Positions 53,713-63,192 are shown, numbered from the stretch's first letter. The stretch is 64,000 nt of DNA from G965267185 sp965267185 (GCA_965267185.1 OZ253937.1:4030001-4094000); one strand, 5' to 3'. Numbers and translations are program-made. Notes: generated by a model from the letters alone, not told the origin.

Positions 53713-54582
53713 GTGGCCGAAGAAAGAGAAGTTGATCCGATCACCGGACAGGAAACGACCGGCCACGAGTGGGACGGTATCAAAGAGCTTGACAGCCCGC
53801 TGCCGCGCTGGTGGGTCTGGACGTTCTATATCACCTGCTTATGGGCCGTCGGTTATTGGATTGCCATGCCGTCTTGGCCGCTGGTCTCCGATTACACCCG
53901 CGGTGTGCTCGGCTATTCCCAGCGCGATGCCGTGCGCGACGATATTGCGGCGGGCAAAGCCGCGCAGGCTGGATTCCTGGAGAAAATTCGCACCACCGAA
54001 CTGGAGGAAATTCAGGACGACAGTGAGTTACTCGAATTTGCGCTCGCCGGCGGACGTTCCGCTTTTCTGGTCAACTGTTCCCAGTGTCACGGGACCGGCG
54101 GTGCCGGTGCCGCCGGATTTCCCAACCTCAACGACGACGACTGGTTATGGGGTGGCAGCGTGGCCGACATCCATGAGACCATTCGGGTTGGTATTCGCTC
54201 TGATCACGATGAGGCGCGGTTCAACGAAATGCCGGCATTTGAGCGCGACGAGATTTTGACGTCGGAAGAAGTCGACGACGTGGTCGCTTTCGTCGGCAAG
54301 TTCGCCGGTGCAACGGTGGATGCGGCAGCAGTGGAACGCGGCAGTGTGCTGTTCGAGGACCAGTGCGTGGCGTGTCACGGCGAAGGCGGCCGCGGCGATC
54401 CGGAGCAGGGTGCGCCCAACCTGACCGACGCGATCTGGCTCAACGGCGATTCGCTCGAAGATATCCGGCGGGTGGTTGCCAACGGCCGCAACGCCGTGAT
54501 GCCGGCTTGGGAAGACCGTCTCGATCCGGAGACCATTAAGAAGCTCGCCGTCTACGTCCACGCGTTGGGCGGCGGCGAATAA
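53713..54582 (+). CDS. ccoP: cbb3-type oxidase dihaem subunit III
   Basis: A 289-residue cytochrome c. An N-terminal segment with the conserved HEWDGIKELDSPLPRWWVW, one or two helices, then two class I haem domains with CSQCH (about residue 120) and CVACH (about residue 220) motifs and axial Met in NEMPAF and NAVMPAW. GTG start three bases after the ccoQ stop. Confidence 0.97.
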   Translation: MAEEREVDPITGQETTGHEWDGIKELDSPLPRWWVWTFYITCLWAVGYWIAMPSWPLVSDYTRGVLGYSQRDAVRDDIAAGKAAQAGFLEKIRTTELEEIQDDSELLEFALAGGRSAFLVNCSQCHGTGGAGAAGFPNLNDDDWLWGGSVADIHETIRVGIRSDHDEARFNEMPAFERDEILTSEEVDDVVAFVGKFAGATVDAAAVERGSVLFEDQCVACHGEGGRGDPEQGAPNLTDAIWLNGDSLEDIRRVVANGRNAVMPAWEDRLDPETIKKLAVYVHALGGGE

Positions 54583-54600
54583 GCGCGCGAGTTGGCCGGC

Positions 54601-56070
54601 ATGGACATGACGAATACGCAGACGCCTGTCGAACGGGTCGACGTTGCGCCGGTCAACAAGCGGGGCGTCCGCTCGCTCCACAAGAAGCAGGAGAAGATCT
54701 ACCCCAAGCGGGCGTACGGCGCGTTTCGCTCGATCAAGTGGGTCGTTATGGCAATCACCCTGACGATCTACTACGCGACGCCGTGGCTGCGGTGGGACCG
54801 CGGACCCTATGCGCCGGATCAGGCAGTGCTGATCGATTTTCCCGCCCGCCGGTTCTACTTCTTCTTTGTCGAGATATGGCCGCAGGAGGTCTATCTCCTG
54901 ACCGGTCTCCTGGTTCTGGCGGCGATGGTGCTGTTTCTGACCGCGACTACCGTGGGCCGGGCCTGGTGCGGCTATAGCTGTCCGCAGACCGTATGGACCG
55001 ATTTGTTTCTCGTCGTCGAGCGCTTCTTCGAGGGCGACCGCAATACCCGCATCCGCCGCGACCGTTCCAAATGGTCCTTCGATAAGCTGTTCCGTAAGAC
55101 CGGCAAACATATCACCTGGCTCGTGATCGGGATCGCGACCGGCGGTGCGTGGGTGTTCTACTTCGCCGATGCGCCGAGCTTGGCCGCCGATCTGGCGGCA
55201 TTCGAGGCGCCGCGCGCCGCCTATCTCTGGATCGGCATTCTCACCGCTTTCACCTATGTGTTTGGCGGCTTTGCCCGCGAGAAGGTGTGCACCTATATGT
55301 GCCCGTGGCCGCGCATTCAGGCAGCGCTGGCCGACGAAGAATCGCTGATCGTCACTTACCGGGCCGAGCGTGGTGAACCCCGCGGCGCCCATCGCAAGGA
55401 CGAAAGCTGGGAAGGGCGCGGCGATTGTATCGACTGCAATCAGTGCGTGGTGGTCTGCCCGATGGGGATCGACATCCGCGATGGCTTGCAACTGGAATGC
55501 ATCTCTTGTGCGCTATGCATCGACGCCTGCAACGATGTGATGCGCAAGATCGACCGGCCGGGCAATTTGATTTCCTACGGCACCTTGCGCATGGACGATC
55601 AGCGGGCGCGCGGCGAACCGGTGAAATACCGAATCTTCCGCGGCCGTACCCTTCTCTACGCCGGGATGATTGTGCTCGTCAGCATCGTCATGCTGTTGGC
55701 GTTGCTGTCGCGTGAGGCGCTGGAGATGAGTGTTTTGCATGACCGCAACCCGGTGTTCACCATGCTATCGGATGGCGGTGTGCGCAATGGCTATACCCTG
55801 AAAGTAAGCAACAAGACCCACCAGCCGCGGACCTACATACTGTCGGTCGAAGGCGTGACCGACGGCAGCGTGTCGCGGGTCGGCGGGCGTGGCGATGGTC
55901 CGCTGCCGGAGTTCCGGGTCGGCCCCAACCAGGTGCAAAGCTTCCGCATTTTCGTCACCGTGCCACGCCCCCAAGCGAGCGACTCGGTGCCGATCGTTTT
56001 CACGTTGACCGATACCGAAAGCGGGACAGTGAGTACCGAAAACAGCGGTTTCCGGGGGCCGGACAAATGA
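54601..56070 (+). CDS. ccoG: CcoG, copper-handling ferredoxin-like assembly protein
   Basis: A 489-residue membrane protein with about five helices, a conserved WCGYSCPQTVWTDLF segment, and a central ferredoxin domain carrying two 4Fe-4S motifs (CIDCNQCVVVCP and CISCALCIDAC, about residues 276-310). A C-terminal Ig-like domain is periplasmic. CcoG reduces copper for insertion into the oxidase. The start is ATG 54601; an in-frame TTG nine bases earlier is less likely. Confidence 0.94.
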   Translation: MDMTNTQTPVERVDVAPVNKRGVRSLHKKQEKIYPKRAYGAFRSIKWVVMAITLTIYYATPWLRWDRGPYAPDQAVLIDFPARRFYFFFVEIWPQEVYLLTGLLVLAAMVLFLTATTVGRAWCGYSCPQTVWTDLFLVVERFFEGDRNTRIRRDRSKWSFDKLFRKTGKHITWLVIGIATGGAWVFYFADAPSLAADLAAFEAPRAAYLWIGILTAFTYVFGGFAREKVCTYMCPWPRIQAALADEESLIVTYRAERGEPRGAHRKDESWEGRGDCIDCNQCVVVCPMGIDIRDGLQLECISCALCIDACNDVMRKIDRPGNLISYGTLRMDDQRARGEPVKYRIFRGRTLLYAGMIVLVSIVMLLALLSREALEMSVLHDRNPVFTMLSDGGVRNGYTLKVSNKTHQPRTYILSVEGVTDGSVSRVGGRGDGPLPEFRVGPNQVQSFRIFVTVPRPQASDSVPIVFTLTDTESGTVSTENSGFRGPDK

Positions 56071-56564
56071 GCGCGATGACGCAACGGCCCTGGACCGGCC
56101 GCACGGCGCTGTTCCTCATATTGTCGTTCTTCGGCGTGGTGTTCGCGGCCAACGGTGTATTCCTGTATCTCGCGGCGTCGACTTGGAACGGACTTTCCAC
56201 CGACGACGCCTATCGAAAAGGTCTCAACTACAACCGAACGATCGAACGCGCCGCCGCGCAACGAGAATTGGGTTGGCGGACCGCGGTGTCGCTCGAGGAA
56301 CTCGGTGATGGCCAACGCCGCTTGACGGTGCTGCTGCACGACCGGACCGAACAACCCATAAACAATCGGGCGGTCACGGCGATGCTGCGCCGTCCGGTGT
56401 CCGAAGATACCGAGGATATTGAAGTTTCCTTGAATTGGGCCGGGGCCGGACTGTACGCCACCGATCTGGCTCTGCCCGAGGGCGGACACTGGGATGTCCG
56501 CGTCGAGGTCGCACGCGAGGGCGACTTACCTTATTTGATCGAGACGCGGCTATGGCCGAACTAA
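56067..56564 (+). CDS. ccoH: CcoH, oxidase assembly protein
   Basis: A 165-residue FixH-like protein: one N-terminal helix (about 12-35) with LILSFFGVVFAANGVFLYLA, then STDDAYRKGLNYNRTI and a beta-rich periplasmic domain. It overlaps ccoG (ATGA) and ccoI (13 bases), and helps assemble the cbb3 complex. Confidence 0.92.
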   Translation: MSAMTQRPWTGRTALFLILSFFGVVFAANGVFLYLAASTWNGLSTDDAYRKGLNYNRTIERAAAQRELGWRTAVSLEELGDGQRRLTVLLHDRTEQPINNRAVTAMLRRPVSEDTEDIEVSLNWAGAGLYATDLALPEGGHWDVRVEVAREGDLPYLIETRLWPN

Positions 56565-58795
56565 GCGTTGCGGGGCCGCTTGCGCCCGGCCTGTCAGGGA
56601 AAGGCTCCGCCCGTGATATCGACGTTCCCTACGTTACTGTCGATGCGGAAGGCATGGCGGCGTTGCATTTGCTCGTCGAGGGGGTTCATTGCGCCAATTG
56701 CATCGCCCGCATTGAACGCACGCTGCTGGCGTTCGACGATGTGGTGTCGGCCCGGCTCAACTTCTCGACCCGCCGGCTGACCGTTAGCTGGCGCGGCGCT
56801 CCGGCACTCGCCCGGCAGCTTATCGATACGCTCGACGGTCTCGGATACGCCGCCACGCCGTTCGACCCCGCTGTCCTGGCGGGCCGGACGAGCAAGGAAG
56901 ACATGGCGTTATTGCGGGCCATTGGCGTGTCCGGTTTTGCCGCCGCCAATGTGATGCTGCTATCGATCTCCATCTGGGCGGGGCTGTGGTCGGATATGCA
57001 GCCAGTGACCCGCGATCTGTTGCACTGGGTCTCGGCATTAGTCGCGCTGCCGGCGGTGGTCTATGCCGGTCAGCCGTTTTTCAAATCCGCAATCGGCGCT
57101 ATCGCTGCCGGCCGGACCAATATGGATGTGCCCATTTCGCTCGCGGTGGTGCTGGCGTCTGCGGTGAGCCTCATCGAGACCATGGGCAGCGGCGAGCACG
57201 CTTATTTCGACGCTGCGGTGACCCTACTGTTCTTTTTACTGATCGGCCGCTACCTCGATCAACGCGCCCGGGCGGAAGCGCGCTCGTCCGCCGAGCGCCT
57301 CTTGTTGCTGCGGGCGACCACCGCCACCGTTATCGACGAAGAAGGCCGCCGGCGGTCCGTACCGACCGGCGAGCTGCAGCCCGGCATGCGGGTTGCCGTC
57401 GTCGCGGGCGACCGGTTCCCAGCCGACGGCACGTTGGTGAACGGCAGTAGCGAAGTCGACGGCTCGCTGGTCACCGGCGAGAGCTTGCCCCAGGCGGTGG
57501 CGCCGGGGGCCCGTATCTATGCCGGTACCCTCAACCTGTCGGGCGCGGTCGAGCTTGTGGTCGACGAGGTCGGCGAAACCACATTGCTGGGCCAGATTGC
57601 CCGCTTGGTCGAACTCGCCGAGCAGGGCCGCAGCCGCTATGTGCGGCTCGCCGACCGGGTTGCCCGGTGGTATGCGCCGACGGTGCATGTTTTAGCGGCG
57701 GCGACTTTTGCGGGCTGGCTCTTGCTGGGCAGTGTGGACTGGCAAGTCGCGCTGCTCTATGCGGTCGCTGTGCTGATTATTACCTGCCCCTGCGCGCTCG
57801 GGCTGGCGGTTCCGGCGGTACAGGTGGTCGCCAGTGGGCGATTGCTTAGCCGCGGCGTACTGATGAAGTCGCCGGACGGTTTGGAACGCTTGGCCACCGC
57901 CGACACGGTCGTTTTCGACAAAACGGGCACCCTCACGCTGGGGCGGCCCGAACTGACCAATGGCGCGGATATCGCGCCGAACTTAATGGCTATCGCCGGC
58001 CAGCTCGCCGCCGCCAGCAAACACCCGTTGTCACGCAGTCTCGCTGCTTGCGCCGGTGACGTTGTGGCGGCGGAGGGCGTGAGCGAGACACCGGGATGCG
58101 GGCTCGAAGGCAAGGTGGATGGCGTAACCTATCGCCTCGGCAGCCGCCAATGGTGTTGCACCGATGCGGTGGTGGAGGCGGCTTACACCGGCGGACCGCG
58201 CCTCTGGCTCAGCCGAGAGGGACAACCGCTGGCCGAGTTTCGGTTCCGCGACACGTTGCGCGCCGATGCCGCCGATGTGGTGGCGGCGCTGCAACATCGG
58301 GGCCTTCGGGTGGAGCTATTGTCCGGCGACCGGCCGGAAATCGTGGCACAAGTTGCTGAGACGCTTGGCATCGAAAGCTGGCAAGCGGCCCATACGCCCA
58401 CCGACAAGGCCGCACATCTGGAAGCGCTGGCCCGGCAGGGACGGCGGGTCCTCATGGTCGGCGACGGCCTCAACGATGCACCGGCGCTGGCGGGCGCCCA
58501 TGTTTCGATCTCACCCGCGACAGCCGCCGATATCAGCCAGATCAGCGCCGATTTTATTTTCCAGGGCGACCGGCTGCAGCCGTTGATCGAGGCGATCGAC
58601 GTTGGCCGCCAGTCGCGGCGTCTCACCATTCAGAATCTTGGGCTGGCGATTGCCTATAACGCCGTGGCTGTGCCGTTCGCCGTTGCCGGCTTTGTCACGC
58701 CGCTGTTCGCGGCGGTCGCGATGTCGTCCTCGTCGCTGCTGGTCACCGGCAACGCGTTGCGCCTGAAATGGTCCAACCGGCGGGGTGCGGCATGA
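56552..58795 (+). CDS. ccoI: CcoI, copper-exporting P1B-type ATPase
   Basis: A 747-residue P-type ATPase. N-terminal metal-binding domain with VHCANCIARIE (the CxxC copper site), eight helices, copper-path motif TCPCALGL, phosphorylation site DKTGTLTLG, KHPLSRSL and GDGLNDAPAL. It supplies copper to cbb3 oxidase. The N-terminal 20 residues are variable; ATG 56552 lies within the end of ccoH. Confidence 0.95.
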   Translation: MAELSVAGPLAPGLSGKGSARDIDVPYVTVDAEGMAALHLLVEGVHCANCIARIERTLLAFDDVVSARLNFSTRRLTVSWRGAPALARQLIDTLDGLGYAATPFDPAVLAGRTSKEDMALLRAIGVSGFAAANVMLLSISIWAGLWSDMQPVTRDLLHWVSALVALPAVVYAGQPFFKSAIGAIAAGRTNMDVPISLAVVLASAVSLIETMGSGEHAYFDAAVTLLFFLLIGRYLDQRARAEARSSAERLLLLRATTATVIDEEGRRRSVPTGELQPGMRVAVVAGDRFPADGTLVNGSSEVDGSLVTGESLPQAVAPGARIYAGTLNLSGAVELVVDEVGETTLLGQIARLVELAEQGRSRYVRLADRVARWYAPTVHVLAAATFAGWLLLGSVDWQVALLYAVAVLIITCPCALGLAVPAVQVVASGRLLSRGVLMKSPDGLERLATADTVVFDKTGTLTLGRPELTNGADIAPNLMAIAGQLAAASKHPLSRSLAACAGDVVAAEGVSETPGCGLEGKVDGVTYRLGSRQWCCTDAVVEAAYTGGPRLWLSREGQPLAEFRFRDTLRADAADVVAALQHRGLRVELLSGDRPEIVAQVAETLGIESWQAAHTPTDKAAHLEALARQGRRVLMVGDGLNDAPALAGAHVSISPATAADISQISADFIFQGDRLQPLIEAIDVGRQSRRLTIQNLGLAIAYNAVAVPFAVAGFVTPLFAAVAMSSSSLLVTGNALRLKWSNRRGAA

Positions 58796-58959
58796 CCGCG
58801 CTACTGTTCCTCATTCCCGCCGCTCTGTTTCTGGGTGGCCTGGGCCTCGCGGCATTCATCTGGGCCCTTCGCTCCGGCCAGTTCGAGGACCTCGACGGCG
58901 CGGCGCAACGTATCCTCATCGACGACGACGAAGATTTGCCGGAACGCACCGACCGCTAA
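58792..58959 (+). CDS. ccoS: CcoS, small oxidase maturation protein
   Basis: A 55-residue protein: one helix (TALLFLIPAALFLGGLGLAAF), then WALRSGQFEDLDGAAQRIL, the CcoS/FixS hallmark with conserved acidic C-terminus DDDEDLP. It overlaps ccoI by ATGA and closes the cco operon; convergent with the hydrolase gene by four bases. Confidence 0.94.
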   Translation: MTALLFLIPAALFLGGLGLAAFIWALRSGQFEDLDGAAQRILIDDDEDLPERTDR

Positions 58960-59951
58960 TCGCCGCCGGTCAGGAAGCCGAGACACGCTTCCAACGTGCC
59001 TTCGGGGTTTTCCTCCACATAAAAGTGCCCGCCATCGACAAAGGCGATGCGGCCGTCGGGCAGTTTGGCGGCCACGTCGTCAGTGTAGAACTCGCGCGGC
59101 ATCGGCGGCTCGTCGGAGCCTTGCAGGATGAGCGTGGGGCACTGCCAGGCCTCGATCAGCCGGGTGCGCCGGTCGAGCCATTCCTGGCGAAACGTCGATG
59201 ATTGGAAATAGCGCTCCACCGCCGAGCCGACGCCGGGCCGGCCGAACTCCTGGATTGCCCGCACAATGGTGTCCCGCGGGATCGGGTGTTTGCACAGCAG
59301 GTCGAAGAATCGCGGTACCAGCACGTTTGCCTGTTGCAGGATGCCGCGGGTTTCGGGGTCGGTGAACATATGTTCCTGGGGCGACAGGTCTGGGTGGTAG
59401 TGCCACAGATGCTGCGAACCGCGAACCCAGCGGCGCACGCGTGGCGCGATCCGCGCTACCAGATGATCGGCCTGTACAGTGCCGCGGTCGTGGCTGAACA
59501 GCGAAAACGTCTCGAGGCCGAGCGTATCGAGCAGGGCGATCACCTGCTGGGCAACACCCTCGTGACGGTAGTCGCCGCGCTCTTTATGAGACTGGCCGTA
59601 GCCCTTGAGATCGAGAGCGATGCAGCGGAAGTGCTTGGCTAGTTCCGGCAGGATTGGCTGCCACATGCACCAGGATTGCGGAATGCCGTGGAGCAGCACC
59701 AGCGGCTCGCCGTCGCCGGCCTCGACGAAATGCCACCGTATGGTCTCGACGTCGCCCGGCGCGTCGACGAAGCGGTGGGTCACCGTGAGTCCGCCGATAT
59801 CCTCGGTATCGCCCTCGTTATTGTCCGGCAGCGGAGGGATGTCGAGATCGGCGATTTCGGCCAGAATCGCGGCCATTTCCCCGCTTTTGTCGGCGCTTTC
59901 GGTGAACGGTTTGCCCAGCCGGTCCGGGAGGGGCGTATAGGCGAGATCCAT
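58956..59951 (-). CDS. Alpha/beta hydrolase with Asp nucleophile (dehalogenase/epoxide hydrolase type)
   Basis: A 331-residue alpha/beta hydrolase. The oxyanion motif is LLHGIPQSWCMWQP and the nucleophile elbow SHDRGTVQA carries Asp, as in fluoroacetate dehalogenase and epoxide hydrolases, rather than Ser. The acid may lie near LILQGSDEP and the His is in FVDGGHFYVEENPE. About 50 extra residues precede the fold. Substrate unknown. ATG 59951. Divergent from the DUF3105 gene. Confidence 0.82.
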   Translation of the reverse strand: MDLAYTPLPDRLGKPFTESADKSGEMAAILAEIADLDIPPLPDNNEGDTEDIGGLTVTHRFVDAPGDVETIRWHFVEAGDGEPLVLLHGIPQSWCMWQPILPELAKHFRCIALDLKGYGQSHKERGDYRHEGVAQQVIALLDTLGLETFSLFSHDRGTVQADHLVARIAPRVRRWVRGSQHLWHYHPDLSPQEHMFTDPETRGILQQANVLVPRFFDLLCKHPIPRDTIVRAIQEFGRPGVGSAVERYFQSSTFRQEWLDRRTRLIEAWQCPTLILQGSDEPPMPREFYTDDVAAKLPDGRIAFVDGGHFYVEENPEGTLEACLGFLTGGD

Positions 59952-60094
59952 GGTCGAATACTCCGGATTTAGCAGGCAAAACGCCGAGTTGATTGTCTTG
60001 AAACGGCTAAAGTTTGCTACACTTAACTGGTTCCCTGGCCTCGATAGGCAAACGATTATGGGGCCGGAAGTTAAGAACGGCGAGATAGCAGACA

Positions 60095-60754
60095 ATGGCC
60101 AAGTCGAAACACGGCGGCAAGCGCAGTAAGGGTAAAGCCCGGCGGAAAAGTCCGGCGCAGTCGCAATCGCGCAGCCTCAATTGGGGCCCTAACGTTACCG
60201 CCAAGCAGCGTAACCGCGACCGTCTGATCATCGGTGCGATTGTGGTGATTGCGGTGGTGGGTGGCGGCTTTTTTTGGTGGAACACGACGCGGGCAACCAG
60301 CGCGTTCGACGAGCTGGCAGCGTCGGGACAGCGGGCGCTCGAGCGCGTGCAGGTCTTTCCCTCCGCCGGCAACGGCCATCTGCCGGTGGGGCAGCGCATC
60401 ACCTATCCCACGCCGTTTCCCACATCGGGAGATCACGACGCCCGGCCGCTGCGCGCCGGTTTCTACGACGAGCCGCAATGGCCGGAACGTCTGGTTCACT
60501 CTCAGGAACACGGGCATATCGTCATCTATTACGACGAGCTCGAACCCGCCGACCGGGAGGTCTTGAAAGAATGGACCAGTCTTTACACCGGCCAGTGGGA
60601 CGGCGTGATCGCCACGCCGATGGAAGGTATTGGTCAGCGGGTGGTGCTGGTTACCTGGAACCGGCTGCTACGGCTGCGTAAGTTCGATGCGGCGTCGGCC
60701 GCCGCGTTTATCGATGCTTATCGCGGGCGGGGCCCCGAACAGCGCGTGCGCTGA
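60095..60754 (+). CDS. DUF3105 family membrane-anchored protein
   Basis: A 219-residue protein. A basic Lys/Arg-rich N-terminus (about 1-45) leads to one helix (LIIGAIVVIAVVGGGFFWW) and an extracytoplasmic DUF3105 domain with HLPVGQRITYPTPFPTSGDH, VHSQEHGHIVIYY and the closing VLVTWNRLLRL. The three His of HSQEHGH may bind metal. Function unknown. Confidence 0.82.
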   Translation: MAKSKHGGKRSKGKARRKSPAQSQSRSLNWGPNVTAKQRNRDRLIIGAIVVIAVVGGGFFWWNTTRATSAFDELAASGQRALERVQVFPSAGNGHLPVGQRITYPTPFPTSGDHDARPLRAGFYDEPQWPERLVHSQEHGHIVIYYDELEPADREVLKEWTSLYTGQWDGVIATPMEGIGQRVVLVTWNRLLRLRKFDAASAAAFIDAYRGRGPEQRVR

Positions 60755-60794
60755 CGCCCAACGAATTCACACAGTCCTCAAAAATGTGTCCCGG

Positions 60795-60810
60795 TGTGAC
60801 GATGGTCACA
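60795..60810. promoter_or_regulatory. CRP-like site
   Basis: TGTGACGATGGTCACA is a perfect CRP core (TGTGA-N6-TCACA), in the gap between the DUF3105 gene and the secreted protein gene, about 160 bases before the latter. A CRP/FNR-family regulator may act here. Confidence 0.5.
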
Positions 60811-60964
60811 TCGGCGGCGGTACGTGTTTCCTACGTTGGGAGCACGAGCACGATTGCACAGCAGGTATGCAGGCATCACTGGTCCTGGATCGTGCTCTGT
60901 TCCAGGCCGCATCGGCGTCTCGAAATTTTTTCGGGAACCGGCGGCGCACATGAAGGACTGAAAC

Positions 60965-61717
60965 ATGACATCGAGAAAATTTGGATTATTGGTTGCCGTG
61001 TTGGCGGTACCGATGGCGTTTTTCGCCTCGGCGGGGGCTGCGACCGCGCAGCAAACCGAGCTTACCGTGCGCGACATCACATTCGTAAACCACGTCGCTG
61101 CCGGCATGGTCGAGCAGGATGCGTTCGTCGAAAAGGTACCCGGCTCGGGCAAGGTCTATCGGGTGACCGCGGACGAGGCCGAGAAATACCTCGATTTCCC
61201 GGTCTACACGACCAAAGAGGCCCAGCACCACGCACCGTTTGCCACAACGAAGACCGGGCCGTTCACCAAGGGCACGGCCCTCGGCATGACGCTGGGCGAG
61301 TGGCTCGGGGGAACTGGCACCGCCGCCTACACCTGTAGGGGGGGCACGGCGACGGTGGAAATCGACTTCGAGAAGCTGGTGCCCAATGGCACCTACACGG
61401 TGTGGCATTTCCTCGCCGGCAAACCGCATATGGGATGCCCCGATTGCCCATTCTCGACGATCGATTTCCCGATGGGCGCGCGTGACGGCAGTCAGGCCGC
61501 CTTTACCGCGGGCCGTGACGGTACGGCCAAGTATACCGCGACGTTCGCGCCGTGCCTGCCGCTAGGCACCGACGTTGTCGCCTCGGCGATGGCGCTCGCC
61601 TACCACAGCGACGGCAAGACCTACGGCAAGACCCCGGGTACGTTCGGCGACCGCACGCATGTGCAGATTTTCGCCCTACTGCCCGATCAACAAGCCTGGC
61701 AGCTCGCTTCCAAATAG
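60965..61717 (+). CDS. Secreted protein of unknown function
   Basis: A 250-residue protein I do not recognise. It has a signal peptide (core about 7-27, cut near ATAQQ). The mature part holds four Cys (YTCRGG, GCPDCPF, FAPCLPL) and a His pair in the EAQHHAPF segment. The Cys-x-x-Cys in HMGCPDCPF could bind metal or form a disulfide. A possible CRP-like site precedes it, and a strong terminator follows. It seems to be a single-gene unit convergent with hmgA. Confidence 0.7.
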   Translation: MTSRKFGLLVAVLAVPMAFFASAGAATAQQTELTVRDITFVNHVAAGMVEQDAFVEKVPGSGKVYRVTADEAEKYLDFPVYTTKEAQHHAPFATTKTGPFTKGTALGMTLGEWLGGTGTAAYTCRGGTATVEIDFEKLVPNGTYTVWHFLAGKPHMGCPDCPFSTIDFPMGARDGSQAAFTAGRDGTAKYTATFAPCLPLGTDVVASAMALAYHSDGKTYGKTPGTFGDRTHVQIFALLPDQQAWQLASK

Positions 61718-61740
61718 CCGCCTGTCAGGGACGCAAAGAG

Positions 61741-61770
61741 CGGGGGCTCCTTCGGAGCCCCCGTTTTTTT
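61741..61770. terminator. Strong intrinsic terminator with UUCG tetraloop
   Basis: CGGGGGCTCC (61741-61750) and GGAGCCCCCG (61754-61763) make a 10-bp stem closed by a cTTCg loop, followed by seven T. It ends the secreted-protein transcript on the plus strand. Confidence 0.9.
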
Positions 61771-61773
61771 AGG

Positions 61774-63078
61774 CTACGCCCGGAACTTATCTTCGAGCCC
61801 GGCCCAGCACTTGTAATAGTCGGCCTGTAGCTCGGGGCATTGGAGGGCGAATTCGGTCGGCCGGATGGCGAATTTGGTCTCGAACATGAACGCCATCGTG
61901 TCGCTGATCTTTTGCGGCACCAGTTCCTCCGCTGACGCGGCGGTGAAGGTGTCGGCGTCGGGTCCGTGGCCGGCCATGCAGTTGTGCAGGCTGGCCCCGC
62001 CGGGCAGAAACCCGCCGGCCTTGGCGTCGTAGGCGCCGGTGACCAGCCCCATGAACTCGCTCATATAGTTGCGGTGGAACCAGGGCGGTCGGAAGGTGTT
62101 TTCAGCCACCATCCAGCGCGGCGGAAAGATAACGAAATCGACGTTGGCCGTACCCGGCTGCCCCGATGGTGCGGTGAGCACGGTGAAGATCGACGGGTCG
62201 GCATGGTCATAGCTCACGGTGTTGATGACCATGAAATTGGCCAGATCGTATTTGTAGGGCACGTAGTTGCCGCGCCAGCCGACGACGTCGAGCGGTGAGC
62301 GGTCGAGCTCGGTGGCCCACAGATTGCCCTGAAACTTGAACACCAGTTCGAAGGCGCCCTTGCGGTCTTCGAACGACGCGATGGGGCTCAAGAAATCGCT
62401 CGGGTTGGCCAACCCGTTGGCGCCGATCGGCCCCAGCTCGGGCAGACGCAGCATCTGGCCGTAGTTTTCGCAGACATAGCCGCGCGACGGTCCGTCAGGC
62501 AGATCGACGCTAAACTTGATGCCCCGCGGCATCACGGCGATCTCGCCGGGTCTTACCTCGAGGCTGCCGAGCTCGGTATGCAGCGCGAGCCGGCCTTGTT
62601 GTGGCACCAGCAGCATCTCGCCGTCGCTGTTTTGCAGGAAGCGGTCTTCCATCGGCCGGTTGGCGGTGTAGAGGTGGATGGCGACGCCGGCATGACCAGC
62701 AGCGTCGCCGTTACCGCCCATGGTGATGAGGCCTTGGATGAAATCGGTCGGGGCGTCGGGCAGGGGCAGCGGGTCCCAGCGCAGTTGGTTGGGCGGCGGG
62801 GGCGCTTCGTCGAACGGCGCCGTGCGAAGCTGCCCATTGGCGATCTGTTTGAACGGCGGGTGTTTTGCCGACGGCCGAATGCGGTAGCACCAGGTGCTCC
62901 GGTTCTCGGCCCGCGGGGCGGTGAACGCCGTACCGCTGATGTTTTCGGTGTAGAGACCATGGGCGGCCTGCTGCGGTGAATTTTGGCCGTGGGGCAGGGT
63001 GTTGGGCAGCGCTTCGCTGGCAAACTTATTGCCGAAGCCTGCCTGGTACTGGAGCTCGGTGGTGGTGACGGTATCCAT
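61774..63078 (-). CDS. hmgA: Homogentisate 1,2-dioxygenase
   Basis: A 434-residue iron enzyme that opens the aromatic ring of homogentisate (tyrosine and phenylalanine breakdown). Recognisable: YQAGFGNKFASEALP at the N-terminus, and the Fe site in FHRNYMSEFMGLVTG (His, Glu) and NCMAGHGPDADTF (His). Full length. Its upstream region carries a MarR-type palindrome over the predicted -10. The downstream pathway genes are not in the window next to it. Confidence 0.96.
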   Translation of the reverse strand: MDTVTTTELQYQAGFGNKFASEALPNTLPHGQNSPQQAAHGLYTENISGTAFTAPRAENRSTWCYRIRPSAKHPPFKQIANGQLRTAPFDEAPPPPNQLRWDPLPLPDAPTDFIQGLITMGGNGDAAGHAGVAIHLYTANRPMEDRFLQNSDGEMLLVPQQGRLALHTELGSLEVRPGEIAVMPRGIKFSVDLPDGPSRGYVCENYGQMLRLPELGPIGANGLANPSDFLSPIASFEDRKGAFELVFKFQGNLWATELDRSPLDVVGWRGNYVPYKYDLANFMVINTVSYDHADPSIFTVLTAPSGQPGTANVDFVIFPPRWMVAENTFRPPWFHRNYMSEFMGLVTGAYDAKAGGFLPGGASLHNCMAGHGPDADTFTAASAEELVPQKISDTMAFMFETKFAIRPTEFALQCPELQADYYKCWAGLEDKFRA

Positions 63079-63113
63079 CGCACCCTCGCTGGGGTTTGGA
63101 ATGCAGATTCGAT

Positions 63114-63147
63114 ATTAGTTACATATGAAACTAATTCCAAGGGTCAA
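63114..63147 (-). promoter_or_regulatory. hmgA promoter with MarR-type operator
   Basis: A palindrome at 63114-63135, arms ATTAGTT and AACTAAT around CATATG, symmetric except for one base pair. On the minus strand a TTGACC (-35, 63147-63142) and TATGTA (-10, 63125-63120) are 16 bases apart, so the palindrome overlaps the -10. This fits repression by a MarR-family protein such as HmgR/HpaR; the regulator gene is not in the window. Confidence 0.6.
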
Positions 63148-63192
63148 TTTATGCCGCAAACATTAAGAATATTTGCCGTTTCACCTCGGTGA

